64,000 nucleotides of DNA from assembly GCF_002083135.2 (NCBI RefSeq), contig NZ_NBTM02000001.1, forward strand, positions 248,001-312,000. The letters run 5' to 3'. Of this stretch, positions 17,913 through 27,008 are shown one piece after another (within the stretch, counting starts at the first letter, position 1; each line of letters starts with the position of its first letter). The position numbers were made by a program, and so were the translations under genes. This stretch comes from Aerococcus viridans. GTDB lineage: Bacteria; Bacillota; Bacilli; Lactobacillales; Aerococcaceae. The notes below the pieces were generated by a model. The model did not search any database. It was not told the DNA's origin and saw nothing but the letters and a program-made list of their open reading frames with translations.

Positions 17913-17918
17913 TATAAT
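17913..17918 (+). promoter_or_regulatory. -10 box of the XpaC/TelA operon
   Basis: TATAAT lies 31 bases before ATG 17950. TTGATT at 17894-17899 is the nearest -35-like element, but with 13 bases between the boxes it is too close, so the promoter may be activator-dependent. TTGATT upstream and AATCAA downstream of the -10 form a loose inverted repeat. Confidence 0.4.
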
Positions 17919-17949
17919 AAAGGTAAATCAATCAAAGGAGTGACTAAAC

Positions 17950-18585
17950 ATGAATCGCCCACTTCAATATATCGCAAAAATTGGTCAATATCCCTTTTAC
18001 TGGCCGATGAACGTGACGATCATTTTTCTATTGTTTATATTTGGTGCCCCCTACTATCAAATTGCCTTCTGGGTGTCGGCGCTGTCTTTCTTAGTCTTTG
18101 TAATCAATAATATTTACACAGCCAATATTGCTAACCACCAAAGCAACCGTGAAAAATATAAACCTGGACGGGTGCCCAAATCAAAAAAGGCCATCTATGA
18201 GAAAGCTAACTTAACCGATCAAGAGATTCATTTTTTCAGGTCCGAAATGGCTGAAGCCTTGGATAATATTGAAACGATTTTAGGATATGAAAACTACAAT
18301 ACCCATTTAAATATGGTGTTCAAACGATATGATACAAGCAAAGTTTTAAAGAGTTATTTCCAAGCCATTACCCAAGCCCCTGATCGTTTAAACCAGGCTA
18401 CCAACTTCTTATATCATGTCTTGCCGAATTTAAAGGCCGCACTTGAACAATATACGGCCATTAATCAAGCAATGGATAAATCGGCACGAAAAATTCAAAA
18501 GTTGACTAGTTTACGTGAGGAAATTGCTGACTTAGCCCACCAAGCGCAAAGTTCATTCGAAAGCTTCACTAATGACCCTGAGTAA
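17950..18585 (+). CDS. XpaC-like membrane protein (5-bromo-4-chloroindolyl phosphate hydrolysis family)
   Basis: A 211-residue protein with two hydrophobic segments near the N-terminus (about 18-32 and 34-55) followed by a helical cytoplasmic domain. Length, layout and position just before a TelA homologue match XpaC/YceG-type proteins, whose phosphatase-related name comes from a Bacillus phenotype and not from a known activity. AAAGGAG stands before the ATG. It is 9 bases upstream of the telA-like gene, in one operon. A role in tellurite or envelope-active antimicrobial tolerance is inferred from the TelA partner. Confidence 0.75.
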   Translation: MNRPLQYIAKIGQYPFYWPMNVTIIFLLFIFGAPYYQIAFWVSALSFLVFVINNIYTANIANHQSNREKYKPGRVPKSKKAIYEKANLTDQEIHFFRSEMAEALDNIETILGYENYNTHLNMVFKRYDTSKVLKSYFQAITQAPDRLNQATNFLYHVLPNLKAALEQYTAINQAMDKSARKIQKLTSLREEIADLAHQAQSSFESFTNDPE

Positions 18586-18597
18586 AGGAGAACAATG

Positions 18598-19803
18598 ATG
18601 ACAGAAGACAAAAACCAATCATTAAACAAGCAATCGGATAATATTTCTAAATCAGTGGATGATTTAATCGCCAACCCCTTCCAAGATGCGACTTTAGCCA
18701 ATTCGCCCTTAGAAGACTTGGCCAATACCGATGAAGAAACGGGAATGGAACAGACCATCTACCAACAATTATCTAAAGACCGTCAAGACCAGGCTCAGGC
18801 CTTATCTGAAAAAATTGACGCAAGCGATAGCCAATCCATCGTTTCATATGGTGCCATGGCCCAAAAACAAATCGGTGATTTCTCACACCAAATCATCGCT
18901 CAAGTACAAAACCAAGACCTTGACGTTGTCGGCGAACAGTTGCGTGAATTATTAGGTCGCTTGAATGATACTGATCCAAGCCAATTAACCAATCAAAAGC
19001 AGAACCGCATTCAACGATGGTTTAAGAAACAAAAGGCCTCTCTATATGAAATGAACGCTAAATATCAAAAAGTTGGCTACCAAATTGATGAAATTGCTGG
19101 CCACTTAACCCGTCAAAAGAATGGTTTATTAAATGACAATCTGCAGCTGGATAGTTTATACCAACAAAACTTAGAATTCTTCGAAGCCTTAAATGTCTAT
19201 ATCGCTGCTGCTCAAATTAAAGTAGAACGACTACGTCAAGAAGAATTACCTGCCTTAAAGAGTCAGGTAACCAGTGAACATGACCAAATGACTATCCAAA
19301 AAATTGCCGACTTAGAGCAATTTATTAACCGACTTGAGAAACGGATTTACGACTTAGAGTTAACACGCGAAATTACTATTCAACAAGCGCCACAAATTCG
19401 TTTAATTCAAAATGCCAACCAAAACTTGGCTGAGAAAATTCAATCATCTATTTATACAGCCATTCCTTTATGGAAAAACCAAATTGCTATCCAATTATCC
19501 CTATACCGTCAAAAAGATGCTTTGGATGCCCAAATCGCTGTGACAGATACCACTAACCAATTATTAATAGAAAACTCTGAATTGTTGAAACAATCATCAC
19601 TTGAAACAGCAAGACAGTCTGAACGTGGTGTGGTAGATATTGAAACCTTGAAACACTCACAACAAAACTTGATTGATACCATTACTGAAACCATGCAAAT
19701 TCAAGAAGAAGGACGGGCTAAACGTCTGCAAGCTGAACGTGAAATGGTACAAATGGAAAAAGAATTAAAACATCATTTACTTAATGGTAGTCAAAAAAAA
19801 TAA
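18598..19803 (+). CDS. TelA-family toxic anion resistance protein
   Basis: A 401-residue, largely alpha-helical protein of the TelA/YceH/YaaN family. Family hallmarks are the segment LDVVGEQLRELLGRLNDTDP (about 106-125), RWFKKQKASLYEMNAKYQKV, and the long helices with QIKVERLRQEELPAL and QNANQNLAEKIQSSIYTAIP. Relatives are linked to tellurite, nisin and other envelope-stress tolerance, mechanism unclear. Two ATGs stand in tandem (18595 and 18598); AAAGGAG spacing favours the second. It follows the XpaC-like gene by 12 bases and probably forms a membrane-linked pair with it. Confidence 0.85.
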   Translation: MTEDKNQSLNKQSDNISKSVDDLIANPFQDATLANSPLEDLANTDEETGMEQTIYQQLSKDRQDQAQALSEKIDASDSQSIVSYGAMAQKQIGDFSHQIIAQVQNQDLDVVGEQLRELLGRLNDTDPSQLTNQKQNRIQRWFKKQKASLYEMNAKYQKVGYQIDEIAGHLTRQKNGLLNDNLQLDSLYQQNLEFFEALNVYIAAAQIKVERLRQEELPALKSQVTSEHDQMTIQKIADLEQFINRLEKRIYDLELTREITIQQAPQIRLIQNANQNLAEKIQSSIYTAIPLWKNQIAIQLSLYRQKDALDAQIAVTDTTNQLLIENSELLKQSSLETARQSERGVVDIETLKHSQQNLIDTITETMQIQEEGRAKRLQAEREMVQMEKELKHHLLNGSQKK

Positions 19804-19905
19804 AATGAACATTTTAAAGTGTTTTCATTTCATCTGATTTAGCCCATATGTTATACTATATATATGGACAAAACGTCCAATACAAAATGAAATGGAGGAA
19901 TTATC

Positions 19906-20151
19906 ATGGGCTGGTTATGGTCTTTAATCGTCGGTGGACTTATTGGTTGGGGTGCAGGTGCAATCCTAGGTAAAGATGTCCCAGGTGGCGTTATCGGTAA
20001 CATTATCTGTGGTATGTTAGGTTCGTGGGTAGGATCTACTTTCTTACAAGACTTTGGTCCTGTAATTGGTGGATACGCAGTGATCCCTTCACTAATCGGA
20101 GCTATCGTATTAATCTTAGTATTAAACTTTGTCTTAAAACGTTTAAACTAG
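19906..20151 (+). CDS. GlsB/YeaQ/YmgE-family stress-response membrane protein
   Basis: An 81-residue, glycine-rich protein with three membrane segments (about 3-21, 28-46 and 56-77), matching the transglycosylase-associated GlsB family. These are small general-stress membrane proteins, often made in high amounts in Lactobacillales. TGGAGGA precedes the ATG by about 8 bases, and TATACT lies near 19853. It is monocistronic with a strong terminator after it, and sits right after the TelA operon, so the three genes may form an envelope-stress neighbourhood. Confidence 0.88.
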   Translation: MGWLWSLIVGGLIGWGAGAILGKDVPGGVIGNIICGMLGSWVGSTFLQDFGPVIGGYAVIPSLIGAIVLILVLNFVLKRLN

Positions 20152-20170
20152 TTTAACTATACAATCAATT

Positions 20171-20208
20171 AAGGGCGCTGAATCAAACGGTTCAGTGTCC
20201 TTTTTTTA
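20171..20208 (+). terminator. Terminator of the GlsB-like gene
   Basis: AAGGGCGCTGAA pairs with TTCAGTGTCCTT (one wobble and one mismatch) and runs into seven T on plus. It lies 20 bases after the stop. Confidence 0.82.
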
Positions 20209-20253
20209 TACCCTATTTTCAACAATCCTCTGACCCATTTGACGAGGAAGTCA

Positions 20254-20297
20254 AAAGCGGTAGCGACTAAGACTTAGTGTCTTATCGCTACCGCTTT
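20254..20297 (-). terminator. Terminator of the ileS-csp unit and of the dcw region
   Basis: A long stem: AAAGCGGTAGCGA plus TAAGAC on one side with its complement on the other (about 19 bp with one bulge) around a 5-base loop. The minus-strand side ends in CTTTTG. It lies 26 bases beyond the cold-shock gene. Confidence 0.85.
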
Positions 20298-20322
20298 ATC
20301 TATATTATTCAATTAGCTATCA

Positions 20323-20535
20323 TTAGCCTAATTCAATATTCACTGCTTGAGGACCACGTTTTCCTTGGGCAATTTCAAACTGTACCTTTTGACCCACTTC
20401 TAATGAAGTTTGGTCTAAGTGACGTAAAGCTGAAAAATGCACGAAGATATCATCTTCTTCTGGAAAATCTGGTAACTCGATAAATCCAAAGCCTTCTTTT
20501 TCATTAAAAGTCTTTACAAAGCCGTAATAGGTCAT
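20323..20535 (-). CDS. Cold-shock domain protein (divergent CspA-like)
   Basis: A 70-residue single-stranded nucleic-acid-binding beta-barrel. RNP1 is present as EGFGFI and RNP2 as DIFVHF. The first strand reads VKTFN where most Csp proteins have VKWFN, so the surface tryptophan is lost, and the K of KGFGFI is Glu. The loop between strands (ELPDFPEEDD) is acidic. The start is ATG 20535: GAGGAGA lies within the last codons of ileS and only one base separates the ileS stop from this ATG, so it is translationally coupled to ileS. That is an odd place for a cold-shock gene. Confidence 0.85.
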   Translation of the reverse strand: MTYYGFVKTFNEKEGFGFIELPDFPEEDDIFVHFSALRHLDQTSLEVGQKVQFEIAQGKRGPQAVNIELG

Positions 20536-20536
20536 C

Positions 20537-23323
20537 TTAATTCTCCTCTTCAACTAAAGCTTCAGGATAGTGGTTGATGACAATGTCAGCACAACGTGCA
20601 CATAAGTGCGGTGCTGCTTCAATTGTACCAACTTCTTCGTAAACCCCACGACAACGTTCACAAGTTTCACCATGTGCATGTTCAATCACTAGGCTGTAAC
20701 CTTCGTAGGCTGTAGCATCTGCGCCGGCTTCTGCAAGGTCATGGATTTTTAACTGCGATACCATCAAGTATGTCGCTAATTCTTCGCCGACACTATCAAG
20801 TAATGCTTTGGTTTCTTCATTAGCAAAAATATGTAATTTCGCTTGTAATGATTTACCAATTACTTTTTCTTCACGAGCCGTTTCTAATGATTTGTTGACA
20901 TCAGAACGTAAGGCCATAAAGGCAGACCATTTTTCTTCTAAAGTGTCTGCATTGTCATAAGTTACTACTTCAGGGAAGTCAGCTAATTGTGCGTATGCTT
21001 CCTCTTCTTGTAGGTATGCCCAGATTTCTTCAGTTGTATGTGGAATAATTGGTGTCAGTAAAGTCGTTACGGCTTTAGCCACTGCATACATAACTGTTTG
21101 CATGTTACGACGTTTTGCTGATTCTGGTAATTCAATATAAACAACGTCTTTAGCGTAGTCTAAGTAAAAGTTAGACATATCTAAAGTTAGGAAGTTAGTG
21201 ATTTCATGGTTGACTGTCATAAAGTCGAAAGTATCGTAAGCATGACGTACATTACGCACCATTTCGTTTAGACGGTTCATCATGTATTGGTCAATTGATG
21301 CTAGATCTTCATAGGCAACTGCATCTTTTTTCACATCAAAGTCATACAAGTTTCCTAGCAAGAAACGTACAGTATTACGGATACGACGGTAGTTTTCAGC
21401 AACTTGACCTAAGATATCGTCAGAGATACGGACATCGTAGTAAGTGTCTACTGAAGATACCCAAAGACGTAAAATGTCTGCACCACGTTGCTTGATGATG
21501 TCGTTTGGTGACAATGTGTTCCCAATTGATTTGGACATCTTGCGGCCTTCACCATCGTTAACGAATCCTTGAGAAAGGACTGAACGGTATGGTGCTTCAT
21601 CGTTTACTGCGACTGATGTTAATAGTGATGAATGGAACCAACCACGGTATTGGTCAGAACCTTCTAGGTACATGTCAGCTGGGAATGTTAGGTCTTCACG
21701 TGTGCGTAATACGCCATGGTGAGATGAACCAGAGTCAAACCATACATCCATGATGTCCATTTCTTTGGTGAATTCACCGTTTGGCGATGCCGGATGCGTA
21801 AAGCCTTCTGGTAATAAGTCTTTCGCTTCGCGCTCGAACCAGACATTTGAACCGAATTCGTCAAATAGGTTGGCTACATGTTCGATTGTTTCTGGTGTAC
21901 ATACAGGTTCGCCATTTTCTGCGTAGAAGATTGGCAATGGTACACCCCAAACACGTTGACGTGAAATTACCCAGTCTTTACGGTCACGAATCATGTTGTA
22001 GATACGTGTTTGACCAGATGGATGCCACCATTTCACTTCATTATCGATGACGTCTAAAGTACGTTCCCGGATTTTTTCTACTGAACAGAACCATTGTGGT
22101 GTGGCACGGTAGATAACCGGTTTTTTCGTACGCCAGTCATGTGGGTAAGAGTGAGAGAAGTAATCTAGTTTTAGTAAACGATTATTTTCTTTCATTTTTT
22201 CGATTGAAAGCTCGTTACCTTTTTCGTAGAAGACACCTTCAAAACCTGGTGCTTCATCTGTAAAGTGACCTTGGTCATCTAATGGTGATAGAACGTCTAA
22301 GTTGTAGTTCAATGACGCAAAGTAGTCATCTTCCCCGTGCCCAGGCGCCGTATGGACTAAACCAGTACCTGATTCAGTTGTTACGTGGTCACCTAAGATT
22401 AGCAATGAGTCACGGTCGTAGTATGGATGTTCAGCAACCATATATTCTAAGTCAGTACCTTTAACTGGTTCGCCTTCAACTGTGTAATCTGCCCATCCTA
22501 ATTCTGTTGCTAGGCTATTCACTAAGTCAGTTGCAACCACAAAATTACGGTCAGCAACAGCGACTACTGAGTATTCAAAATTTGGATTTACAGCGATAGC
22601 CATGTTAGATGGAATAGTCCAAGGTGTTGTTGTCCAGATAATGAATTCTGCATTCTCTGGTAATTTGCCTTTTGTATCGCGTGCTTTAAAGGCTACGTAG
22701 ATTGAAGGTGATTCAACGTCTTGGTATTCAATTTCAGCTTCAGCTAAAGTAGATTCTGAAGATGGTGACCAATAAACTGGCTTAGCCCCTTTATAGATCA
22801 AGCCATTTTCATACATATCACCGAATAAACGGATTTGTTGCGCTTCAAATTCTGGTGCTAGTGTTAGGTATGGGTTCTCCCAGTCACCAGCAACACCTAA
22901 ACGTTTGAAGTCATCACGTTGGCCGTTAATTTGTTTCCAAGCGTACTCTTCACATAATTTACGGAATTCAGCAACTGTCATTGACTTACGGTCAACACCT
23001 GAATTAGTTAAGGCTTGCTCGATTGGTAAACCGTGCGTATCCCAGCCTGGTACGTAAGGTGACCGGAAGCCAGACATAGATTTTGAACGGATGATAATAT
23101 CTTTGGAGATTTTATTCATGGCATGTCCAGTATGAATGTCCCCATTTGCATATGGTGGGCCATCATGTAGGATCCAAGGTGTTTTATCCTTATTTTTTTC
23201 TTGACGTTGTGCGTACACGTCTTCTTCGTTCCACTCAGCTTGGCGCTCTACCTCTTTAACAGGTAGGTTACCGCGCATTGGGAATTTTGTTTTTCCTAAA
23301 TTTAATGTTTCTTTCATTTTCAT
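20537..23323 (-). CDS. ileS: Isoleucyl-tRNA synthetase
   Basis: Charges tRNA-Ile and edits misactivated valine. The product has 928 residues with the class I motifs HIGH-type ([18 protein letters not shown]) and KMSKS ([10 protein letters not shown]), and an editing domain with [10 protein letters not shown] and [13 protein letters not shown]. The C-terminal zinc-binding segment [10 protein letters not shown] ... CARCADI is present. The start is ATG 23323 ([15 protein letters not shown]) after GAGGGGG; the frame is open further upstream, through the T-box terminator, but that is untranslated leader. It lies directly after divIVA with its own promoter and T-box, as in other Gram-positives. Confidence 0.97.
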   Translation of the reverse strand: MKMKETLNLGKTKFPMRGNLPVKEVERQAEWNEEDVYAQRQEKNKDKTPWILHDGPPYANGDIHTGHAMNKISKDIIIRSKSMSGFRSPYVPGWDTHGLPIEQALTNSGVDRKSMTVAEFRKLCEEYAWKQINGQRDDFKRLGVAGDWENPYLTLAPEFEAQQIRLFGDMYENGLIYKGAKPVYWSPSSESTLAEAEIEYQDVESPSIYVAFKARDTKGKLPENAEFIIWTTTPWTIPSNMAIAVNPNFEYSVVAVADRNFVVATDLVNSLATELGWADYTVEGEPVKGTDLEYMVAEHPYYDRDSLLILGDHVTTESGTGLVHTAPGHGEDDYFASLNYNLDVLSPLDDQGHFTDEAPGFEGVFYEKGNELSIEKMKENNRLLKLDYFSHSYPHDWRTKKPVIYRATPQWFCSVEKIRERTLDVIDNEVKWWHPSGQTRIYNMIRDRKDWVISRQRVWGVPLPIFYAENGEPVCTPETIEHVANLFDEFGSNVWFEREAKDLLPEGFTHPASPNGEFTKEMDIMDVWFDSGSSHHGVLRTREDLTFPADMYLEGSDQYRGWFHSSLLTSVAVNDEAPYRSVLSQGFVNDGEGRKMSKSIGNTLSPNDIIKQRGADILRLWVSSVDTYYDVRISDDILGQVAENYRRIRNTVRFLLGNLYDFDVKKDAVAYEDLASIDQYMMNRLNEMVRNVRHAYDTFDFMTVNHEITNFLTLDMSNFYLDYAKDVVYIELPESAKRRNMQTVMYAVAKAVTTLLTPIIPHTTEEIWAYLQEEEAYAQLADFPEVVTYDNADTLEEKWSAFMALRSDVNKSLETAREEKVIGKSLQAKLHIFANEETKALLDSVGEELATYLMVSQLKIHDLAEAGADATAYEGYSLVIEHAHGETCERCRGVYEEVGTIEAAPHLCARCADIVINHYPEALVEEEN

Positions 23324-23356
23324 TGCGTAATGCCCCCTCATCGATTTCCTAGAAAT

Positions 23357-23640
23357 AAAAAAAGCCCCGTCCGCAAAAGGGACGAAGCTACCGTGGTACC
23401 ACCCAGATTTTGTATACCACAAATAATGCGGTATACACTCAATAACTTTATCGCAGTCAACGGTTAACCTACTTGGGCAATAATGCATTACCTGTTCAAC
23501 AAACTACTCCTGGATGATAATAAATAACTTCTCTCGCTCTAATTCGCAGCTAACATAGATTCTCTTTCGATAAATTACGTTATTTATTGTGTTCCACTCT
23601 ACGTGTTCTATTTCCATACGTCATAATATTACTATAAAAA
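23357..23640 (-). promoter_or_regulatory. T-box leader of ileS
   Basis: The minus-strand transcript carries the T-box sequence GGGTGGTACCACGG (complement of 23391-23404), whose UGGU can pair with the ACCA end of uncharged tRNA-Ile. It is followed by a terminator hairpin (GTCC...GGAC extended by GC-rich flanks, then seven T, 23357-23388). Upstream are a perfect 8-bp hairpin TGTATACC/GGTATACA (23411-23437) and a Stem-I-like helix AATAAATAAC with GTTATTTATT. I could not place the Ile specifier triplet with certainty; an ATC occurs just after the Stem-I-like helix near 23518. Confidence 0.9.
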
Positions 23641-23655
23641 TATTGTAAAAACAAC
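23627..23655 (-). promoter_or_regulatory. Predicted promoter of the ileS T-box transcript
   Basis: On minus TTGTTT and TAATAT are spaced about 17 bases, starting about 25 bases after the divIVA stop. Positions are approximate in this very AT-rich stretch. Confidence 0.45.
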
Positions 23656-23678
23656 TTTTGTCGCGCAAATACTCCTGA

Positions 23679-24590
23679 TTATTCTTCAGATTTATCTGCT
23701 GCATTGGTCAAATCAGCTTCTGTTGACTCGGATTGTACCAGTTCGTCTGTCACATCTTGCACGTCAGTTGTTGGTTGGTTTGTATCAGTTTGATCAGTAT
23801 TATCAGCTGCTACCGCTTGTGTTTCTTCAGCCGCATCAGGTGTATTTTCTGAACCAGTATTTTCTGATGAAGCAGTTTCTACAGATTCGCTAGCATTTTC
23901 TGCTACAGAACTTGTTTCTGCTTCCTCTACTACCGGTTCACTGTCTTTAAAACCGCTAAAAACTGGCGCAATAGCTGGAATATCATTGTTAAAGAACTCT
24001 TCTTTACGTTGTTCTTTTTCAGCTTTTTCAGCAGCTGCCTCAAAGATTGCTTCCCCTTTATTTGACCGTACTGGTAGATCATAATCTTTCACCACTTCAT
24101 CTAATTGTGGCGTCGACACATCTCCAACTGGTTTTTCAAAGAATAAGTTCTCCCAACGTGGGTCTTCGTACATATCTTTGGCTTGTAAAATCATACCAAA
24201 AGATTGGTGCAAGTAAGTACGAGCAGCTTCTTGTAGATTATCTGTTTCCGTATTAATAACAGCCGCTTTCTCAGCCGCTTCAGCAAGCAAACGACGGGCT
24301 TCTTCTTCAGCACGTTCTACAATTAAAGAGGCTTCATTTAACGCTTCTTCACGCAAACGGTCAGCTGCTTCTTGGGCCACAAAAATCGAACGGTTAACTG
24401 TCGCTTCCTTGCGGTGGGCAGCATCTACTTCTTTATTCGCTTCGTTTAATTGGTCTTGTAAAGATTTATTTTGGTCCTCTAACTTCTGCATTGAGACACG
24501 GACTTTATTCAAATAGTCATCTACCTCAGTTTTACCGTAACCTGAGATTTTCTGTTTAAATTTCATATTTTTAATTTCTGATGCGCGCAT
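23679..24590 (-). CDS. divIVA: Cell division protein DivIVA
   Basis: A curvature-sensing coiled-coil protein that marks poles and septa. The lipid-binding N-terminal domain is clear (EIKNMKFKQKISGYGKTEV, about 5-23, then DDYLNKV). Coiled coil follows to about residue 150. The last 110 residues are an acidic, Ser/Thr/Glu/Ala-rich tail that looks disordered and is longer than in most relatives (303 residues against about 165-280). GGAGG stands 8 bases before the ATG. It lies 12 bases after ylmH at the end of the sepF-ylmG-ylmH-divIVA row conserved in Gram-positives. Confidence 0.95.
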   Translation of the reverse strand: MRASEIKNMKFKQKISGYGKTEVDDYLNKVRVSMQKLEDQNKSLQDQLNEANKEVDAAHRKEATVNRSIFVAQEAADRLREEALNEASLIVERAEEEARRLLAEAAEKAAVINTETDNLQEAARTYLHQSFGMILQAKDMYEDPRWENLFFEKPVGDVSTPQLDEVVKDYDLPVRSNKGEAIFEAAAEKAEKEQRKEEFFNNDIPAIAPVFSGFKDSEPVVEEAETSSVAENASESVETASSENTGSENTPDAAEETQAVAADNTDQTDTNQPTTDVQDVTDELVQSESTEADLTNAADKSEE

Positions 24591-24602
24591 AAAATGAGCC
24601 TC

Positions 24603-25394
24603 CTATTTGTTTTTGATGATCTCAATCGCTACTCTAATTTTACCCTTTTTGGTTTCCATTTGGGTAGCCACATATTTCAATCTGCCATAGCCTCGTATTG
24701 AAGCAATGTCCCCTGGATTTAATAGCCTTTTCGCGTCTTGCACTTGCGCCCAATTGAGTTTAGCAGCGCCACCCTCAATCAGTAACTTGGCCTTCGCTCT
24801 TGGAATTCTAAATCCATCTGAAATCATAGTATCAAATCTTAATGAAGAAAGTGTGATTTCCATGGGTTGCCAGTCAGATTTTGGTTGAATAATTTGGTCA
24901 AAATGATTAATTTTCACCAGCTTGACTTTCGAACCACCTATCTTATCCATTTCAAAGCTAAGAAAATCGGCGATTTTCTCGTCGACGAAGAATTGCCATT
25001 TCTCCCCAGCCTGGATAATATCTCCGATACGGTTACGTTCAACCCCTTGACCTAGAATAGTTCCTAGTATTTGCCGGTGCTCAATAGTATTAAACTTGCT
25101 GGCATAGTGAATATCAAATGGGGTAATTTCAAAATCAGCCGGTTGAATTTCGTAATAAGTCGGCGCTAGTACACACCGTTGATTCTCCGCATTAGGATAG
25201 CCACCGAAAAATTCATAATGAATTTCATCGTCTTGGCCAATGATCATTGATACAATGGCCACTTCTCTTGGATTCAAAAACGGGGTCACTACCGGTGCAT
25301 ATTGGTCTAAGACCAGATTCATCCAGTCCGTCACTTTTTCAACAAAGGCATGTTCGTCTGGTTGAAAGTGCTGTAAAACTTCATAGTTTGCCAA
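24603..25394 (-). CDS. ylmH: YlmH, S4-domain RNA-binding protein
   Basis: A 263-residue protein of the YlmH family with a C-terminal S4 RNA-binding domain (SDGFRIPRAKAKLLIEGG, PGDIASIRGYGRLKY). Relatives are linked to division and to rescue of stalled ribosomes on the 50S subunit. The reading frame is open to 25466, but that part crosses a terminator and a TATAAT box. The family N-terminus (xxIYQHFRKDE in Bacillus) aligns with ANYEVLQHFQPDE here, so translation probably begins at TTG 25394, with the GGGATGG site 7 bases before it. Confidence 0.9.
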   Translation of the reverse strand: MANYEVLQHFQPDEHAFVEKVTDWMNLVLDQYAPVVTPFLNPREVAIVSMIIGQDDEIHYEFFGGYPNAENQRCVLAPTYYEIQPADFEITPFDIHYASKFNTIEHRQILGTILGQGVERNRIGDIIQAGEKWQFFVDEKIADFLSFEMDKIGGSKVKLVKINHFDQIIQPKSDWQPMEITLSSLRFDTMISDGFRIPRAKAKLLIEGGAAKLNWAQVQDAKRLLNPGDIASIRGYGRLKYVATQMETKKGKIRVAIEIIKNK

Positions 25395-25430
25395 GAGTTG
25401 TCCATCCCTTTCTATCAGTTGCTTGGTTCT

Positions 25431-25470
25431 ATTATACAAAAAAATCGGGTAGATACCTAGACCCACCCGT
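25431..25470 (-). terminator. Terminator after ylmG overlapping the ylmH promoter
   Basis: On minus CGGGTGG pairs with CTACCCG (one wobble) around a 10-base loop and ends in seven T (25440-25470). Directly after it stands a TATAAT (25431-25436), 36 bases before the ylmH TTG start. So the sepF-ylmG part can end here and ylmH-divIVA can be re-initiated. Confidence 0.7.
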
Positions 25471-25494
25471 TTGATTTAAAAGTTATTGTTATGG

Positions 25495-25746
25495 TTAGCG
25501 TAAAATATTTAAGCCGTTAGAAGCTAATTGTAGGACAAGAACGCCCACAATCACTGAAAATGAAATGCCTCCTAAACTAGGTAGGATACTATCAAAGAAT
25601 GATAAATATGGGTATGCTAGTCGGTCAATGATTTGACCAAATTTAGAATCTCTAGCTCCTGGGAACCAAGATAATAAAGCATATACTACTAGCACTAGTG
25701 TATAGACATAGATTAAATCTTGAAGAATGTTCACTAAACTATTCAC
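25495..25746 (-). CDS. ylmG: YlmG, YggT-family membrane protein
   Basis: An 83-residue two-helix membrane protein of the YggT family (membrane segments at about 5-25 and 60-80; the signature FDSILPSLGGISFSVIVG). Function is poorly defined; it sits with sepF in nearly all Gram-positives and in cyanobacteria/plastids affects nucleoid and division organisation. The start is GTG 25746 (VNSLVNILQDL) with AGGGTGA before it. This overlaps the last 8 bases of sepF (GTGAATAG), indicating coupling. The longer upstream frame merely shadows sepF. Confidence 0.88.
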   Translation of the reverse strand: MNSLVNILQDLIYVYTLVLVVYALLSWFPGARDSKFGQIIDRLAYPYLSFFDSILPSLGGISFSVIVGVLVLQLASNGLNILR

Positions 25747-26311
25747 GACTTTCACCCTCTCGATCCCAAATATTGCCACGGTCGCGAGATGCTTTGCCAT
25801 GTGTATTTGTATATTCTTCATACAAACCTTCAATTTGTACAGTTTCTGGAACGGCAATAAATACGTCAGTTGCTACACGTTGTAAGTCCCCATTCACGGC
25901 ATATACAACGCCTGTCATATAATCGATAAATCGACGTGCATCTTCATCTGACATTTGTGACAGGTTTAAGACCACTGATTTATCGCCCAATAATGATTGA
26001 CTGATTCGCTCAGCCTCAGCAAAAATGCGTGGTTTAAAAATTTCTACAGTAGCCACATTTTTACGAGACTCACTTAAATTCACTACATTATTTCGCGTTG
26101 CATCGTTTGCCATCGTTTTGTTTTGCTCCTTAGTTGGTTGTTCAAATGTAAATTGTGCTTGACTAGTTTGAGCAGCTTTAGCTGGATTTTCAGCAACTGG
26201 CTCTTCAAATGACTTTGAATCACTAGTATCTACCGTCTCTTGCTCATAGTAGTCGTCTTCAAAATCATCATCATTGTCAAAGAAATTTGCAAAATAGTCT
26301 TTAAAACCCAT
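25739..26311 (-). CDS. sepF: Cell division protein SepF
   Basis: Membrane-binding partner that bundles FtsZ filaments into the Z-ring. The 190-residue product starts with the amphipathic helix MGFKDYFANFF, has an acidic linker rich in Asp/Glu, and ends with the conserved SepF core (about 85-170: EIFKPRIFAEAERISQSLL, KSVVLNLSQMSDEDARRFID, FIAVPETVQIEG). GGAGGA precedes the ATG. It lies between yggS and ylmG, the standard order. Confidence 0.95.
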   Translation of the reverse strand: MGFKDYFANFFDNDDDFEDDYYEQETVDTSDSKSFEEPVAENPAKAAQTSQAQFTFEQPTKEQNKTMANDATRNNVVNLSESRKNVATVEIFKPRIFAEAERISQSLLGDKSVVLNLSQMSDEDARRFIDYMTGVVYAVNGDLQRVATDVFIAVPETVQIEGLYEEYTNTHGKASRDRGNIWDREGESRE

Positions 26312-26326
26312 ATTGGATTCCTCCGT

Positions 26327-27007
26327 TTACTCGGTTTCTGTGTTAAATATAGCTGAACCTACTCTGACAAAATCAGCGCCTTCAGCGACTGCAATTGGAT
26401 AATCACCTGACATCCCCATGCTCAAGTGTTGGCACGGTGCATAGTCTTTACCCAAAGCTTGCACTTGATCTCTTAATTGACGCAAGTTGGCAAAATAATT
26501 GTGAATCTCTTCATCCGTCGCGTCAATTGGTGCCATTGTCATCAAGCCCACAATCTCTACTTTAGGAAATTCCGCCACTGCTTCGATAAAGGCATCAAGC
26601 TCAGCTGGTGCAATCCCATGCTTAGATTCCTCGCCAGAAACATTGACCTGTAGGAAGCATTTGATAACCTTGTCCGCCCGCTTGTCAATTTCCTTGGCCA
26701 GTTTTAACCGGTCAAGGGCATGGAAATAATCGATCTCATTAATGATATCTTTGACCTTACGGGTTTGCAAGGTGCCAATTAAATGCCATACAATATCGTC
26801 TGCCATAGCAGCAGATTTTTCCTGGAAGCCTTCTGGACGATTTTCTGCAAAATGTCTCACGCCTGCATCATATACTGTGTTTGCTTCATCTATTGAATGG
26901 TACTTAGAAACGCAAATCAGCGTCACATCATTTGATGATAACGCTGATGATTGTTGTGCATTTGCAATAATGCCTTCAATAGACTGCACGTTATTGCGAA
27001 TTGTCAT
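26327..27007 (-). CDS. PLP-binding homeostasis protein YggS/PLPBP (YlmE)
   Basis: A 226-residue single-domain alanine-racemase-like PLP protein that controls vitamin B6 and amino-acid balance and has no racemase activity of its own. The PLP lysine is in ICVSKYHS (about residue 31); HFAENRPEGFQEK and HLSMGMSGDYPIAV are family segments, the latter with phosphate-binding residues. It starts one base after the ftsZ stop with only a weak binding site, so translation is probably coupled to ftsZ. This is ylmE of the Bacillus division cluster. Confidence 0.93.
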   Translation of the reverse strand: MTIRNNVQSIEGIIANAQQSSALSSNDVTLICVSKYHSIDEANTVYDAGVRHFAENRPEGFQEKSAAMADDIVWHLIGTLQTRKVKDIINEIDYFHALDRLKLAKEIDKRADKVIKCFLQVNVSGEESKHGIAPAELDAFIEAVAEFPKVEIVGLMTMAPIDATDEEIHNYFANLRQLRDQVQALGKDYAPCQHLSMGMSGDYPIAVAEGADFVRVGSAIFNTETE

Positions 27008-27008
27008 A

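Noticed and set aside
23324-23488. 55-codon N-terminal extension of ileS
   Set aside because: It runs through the T-box and its terminator, so it is untranslated leader that happens to be open.
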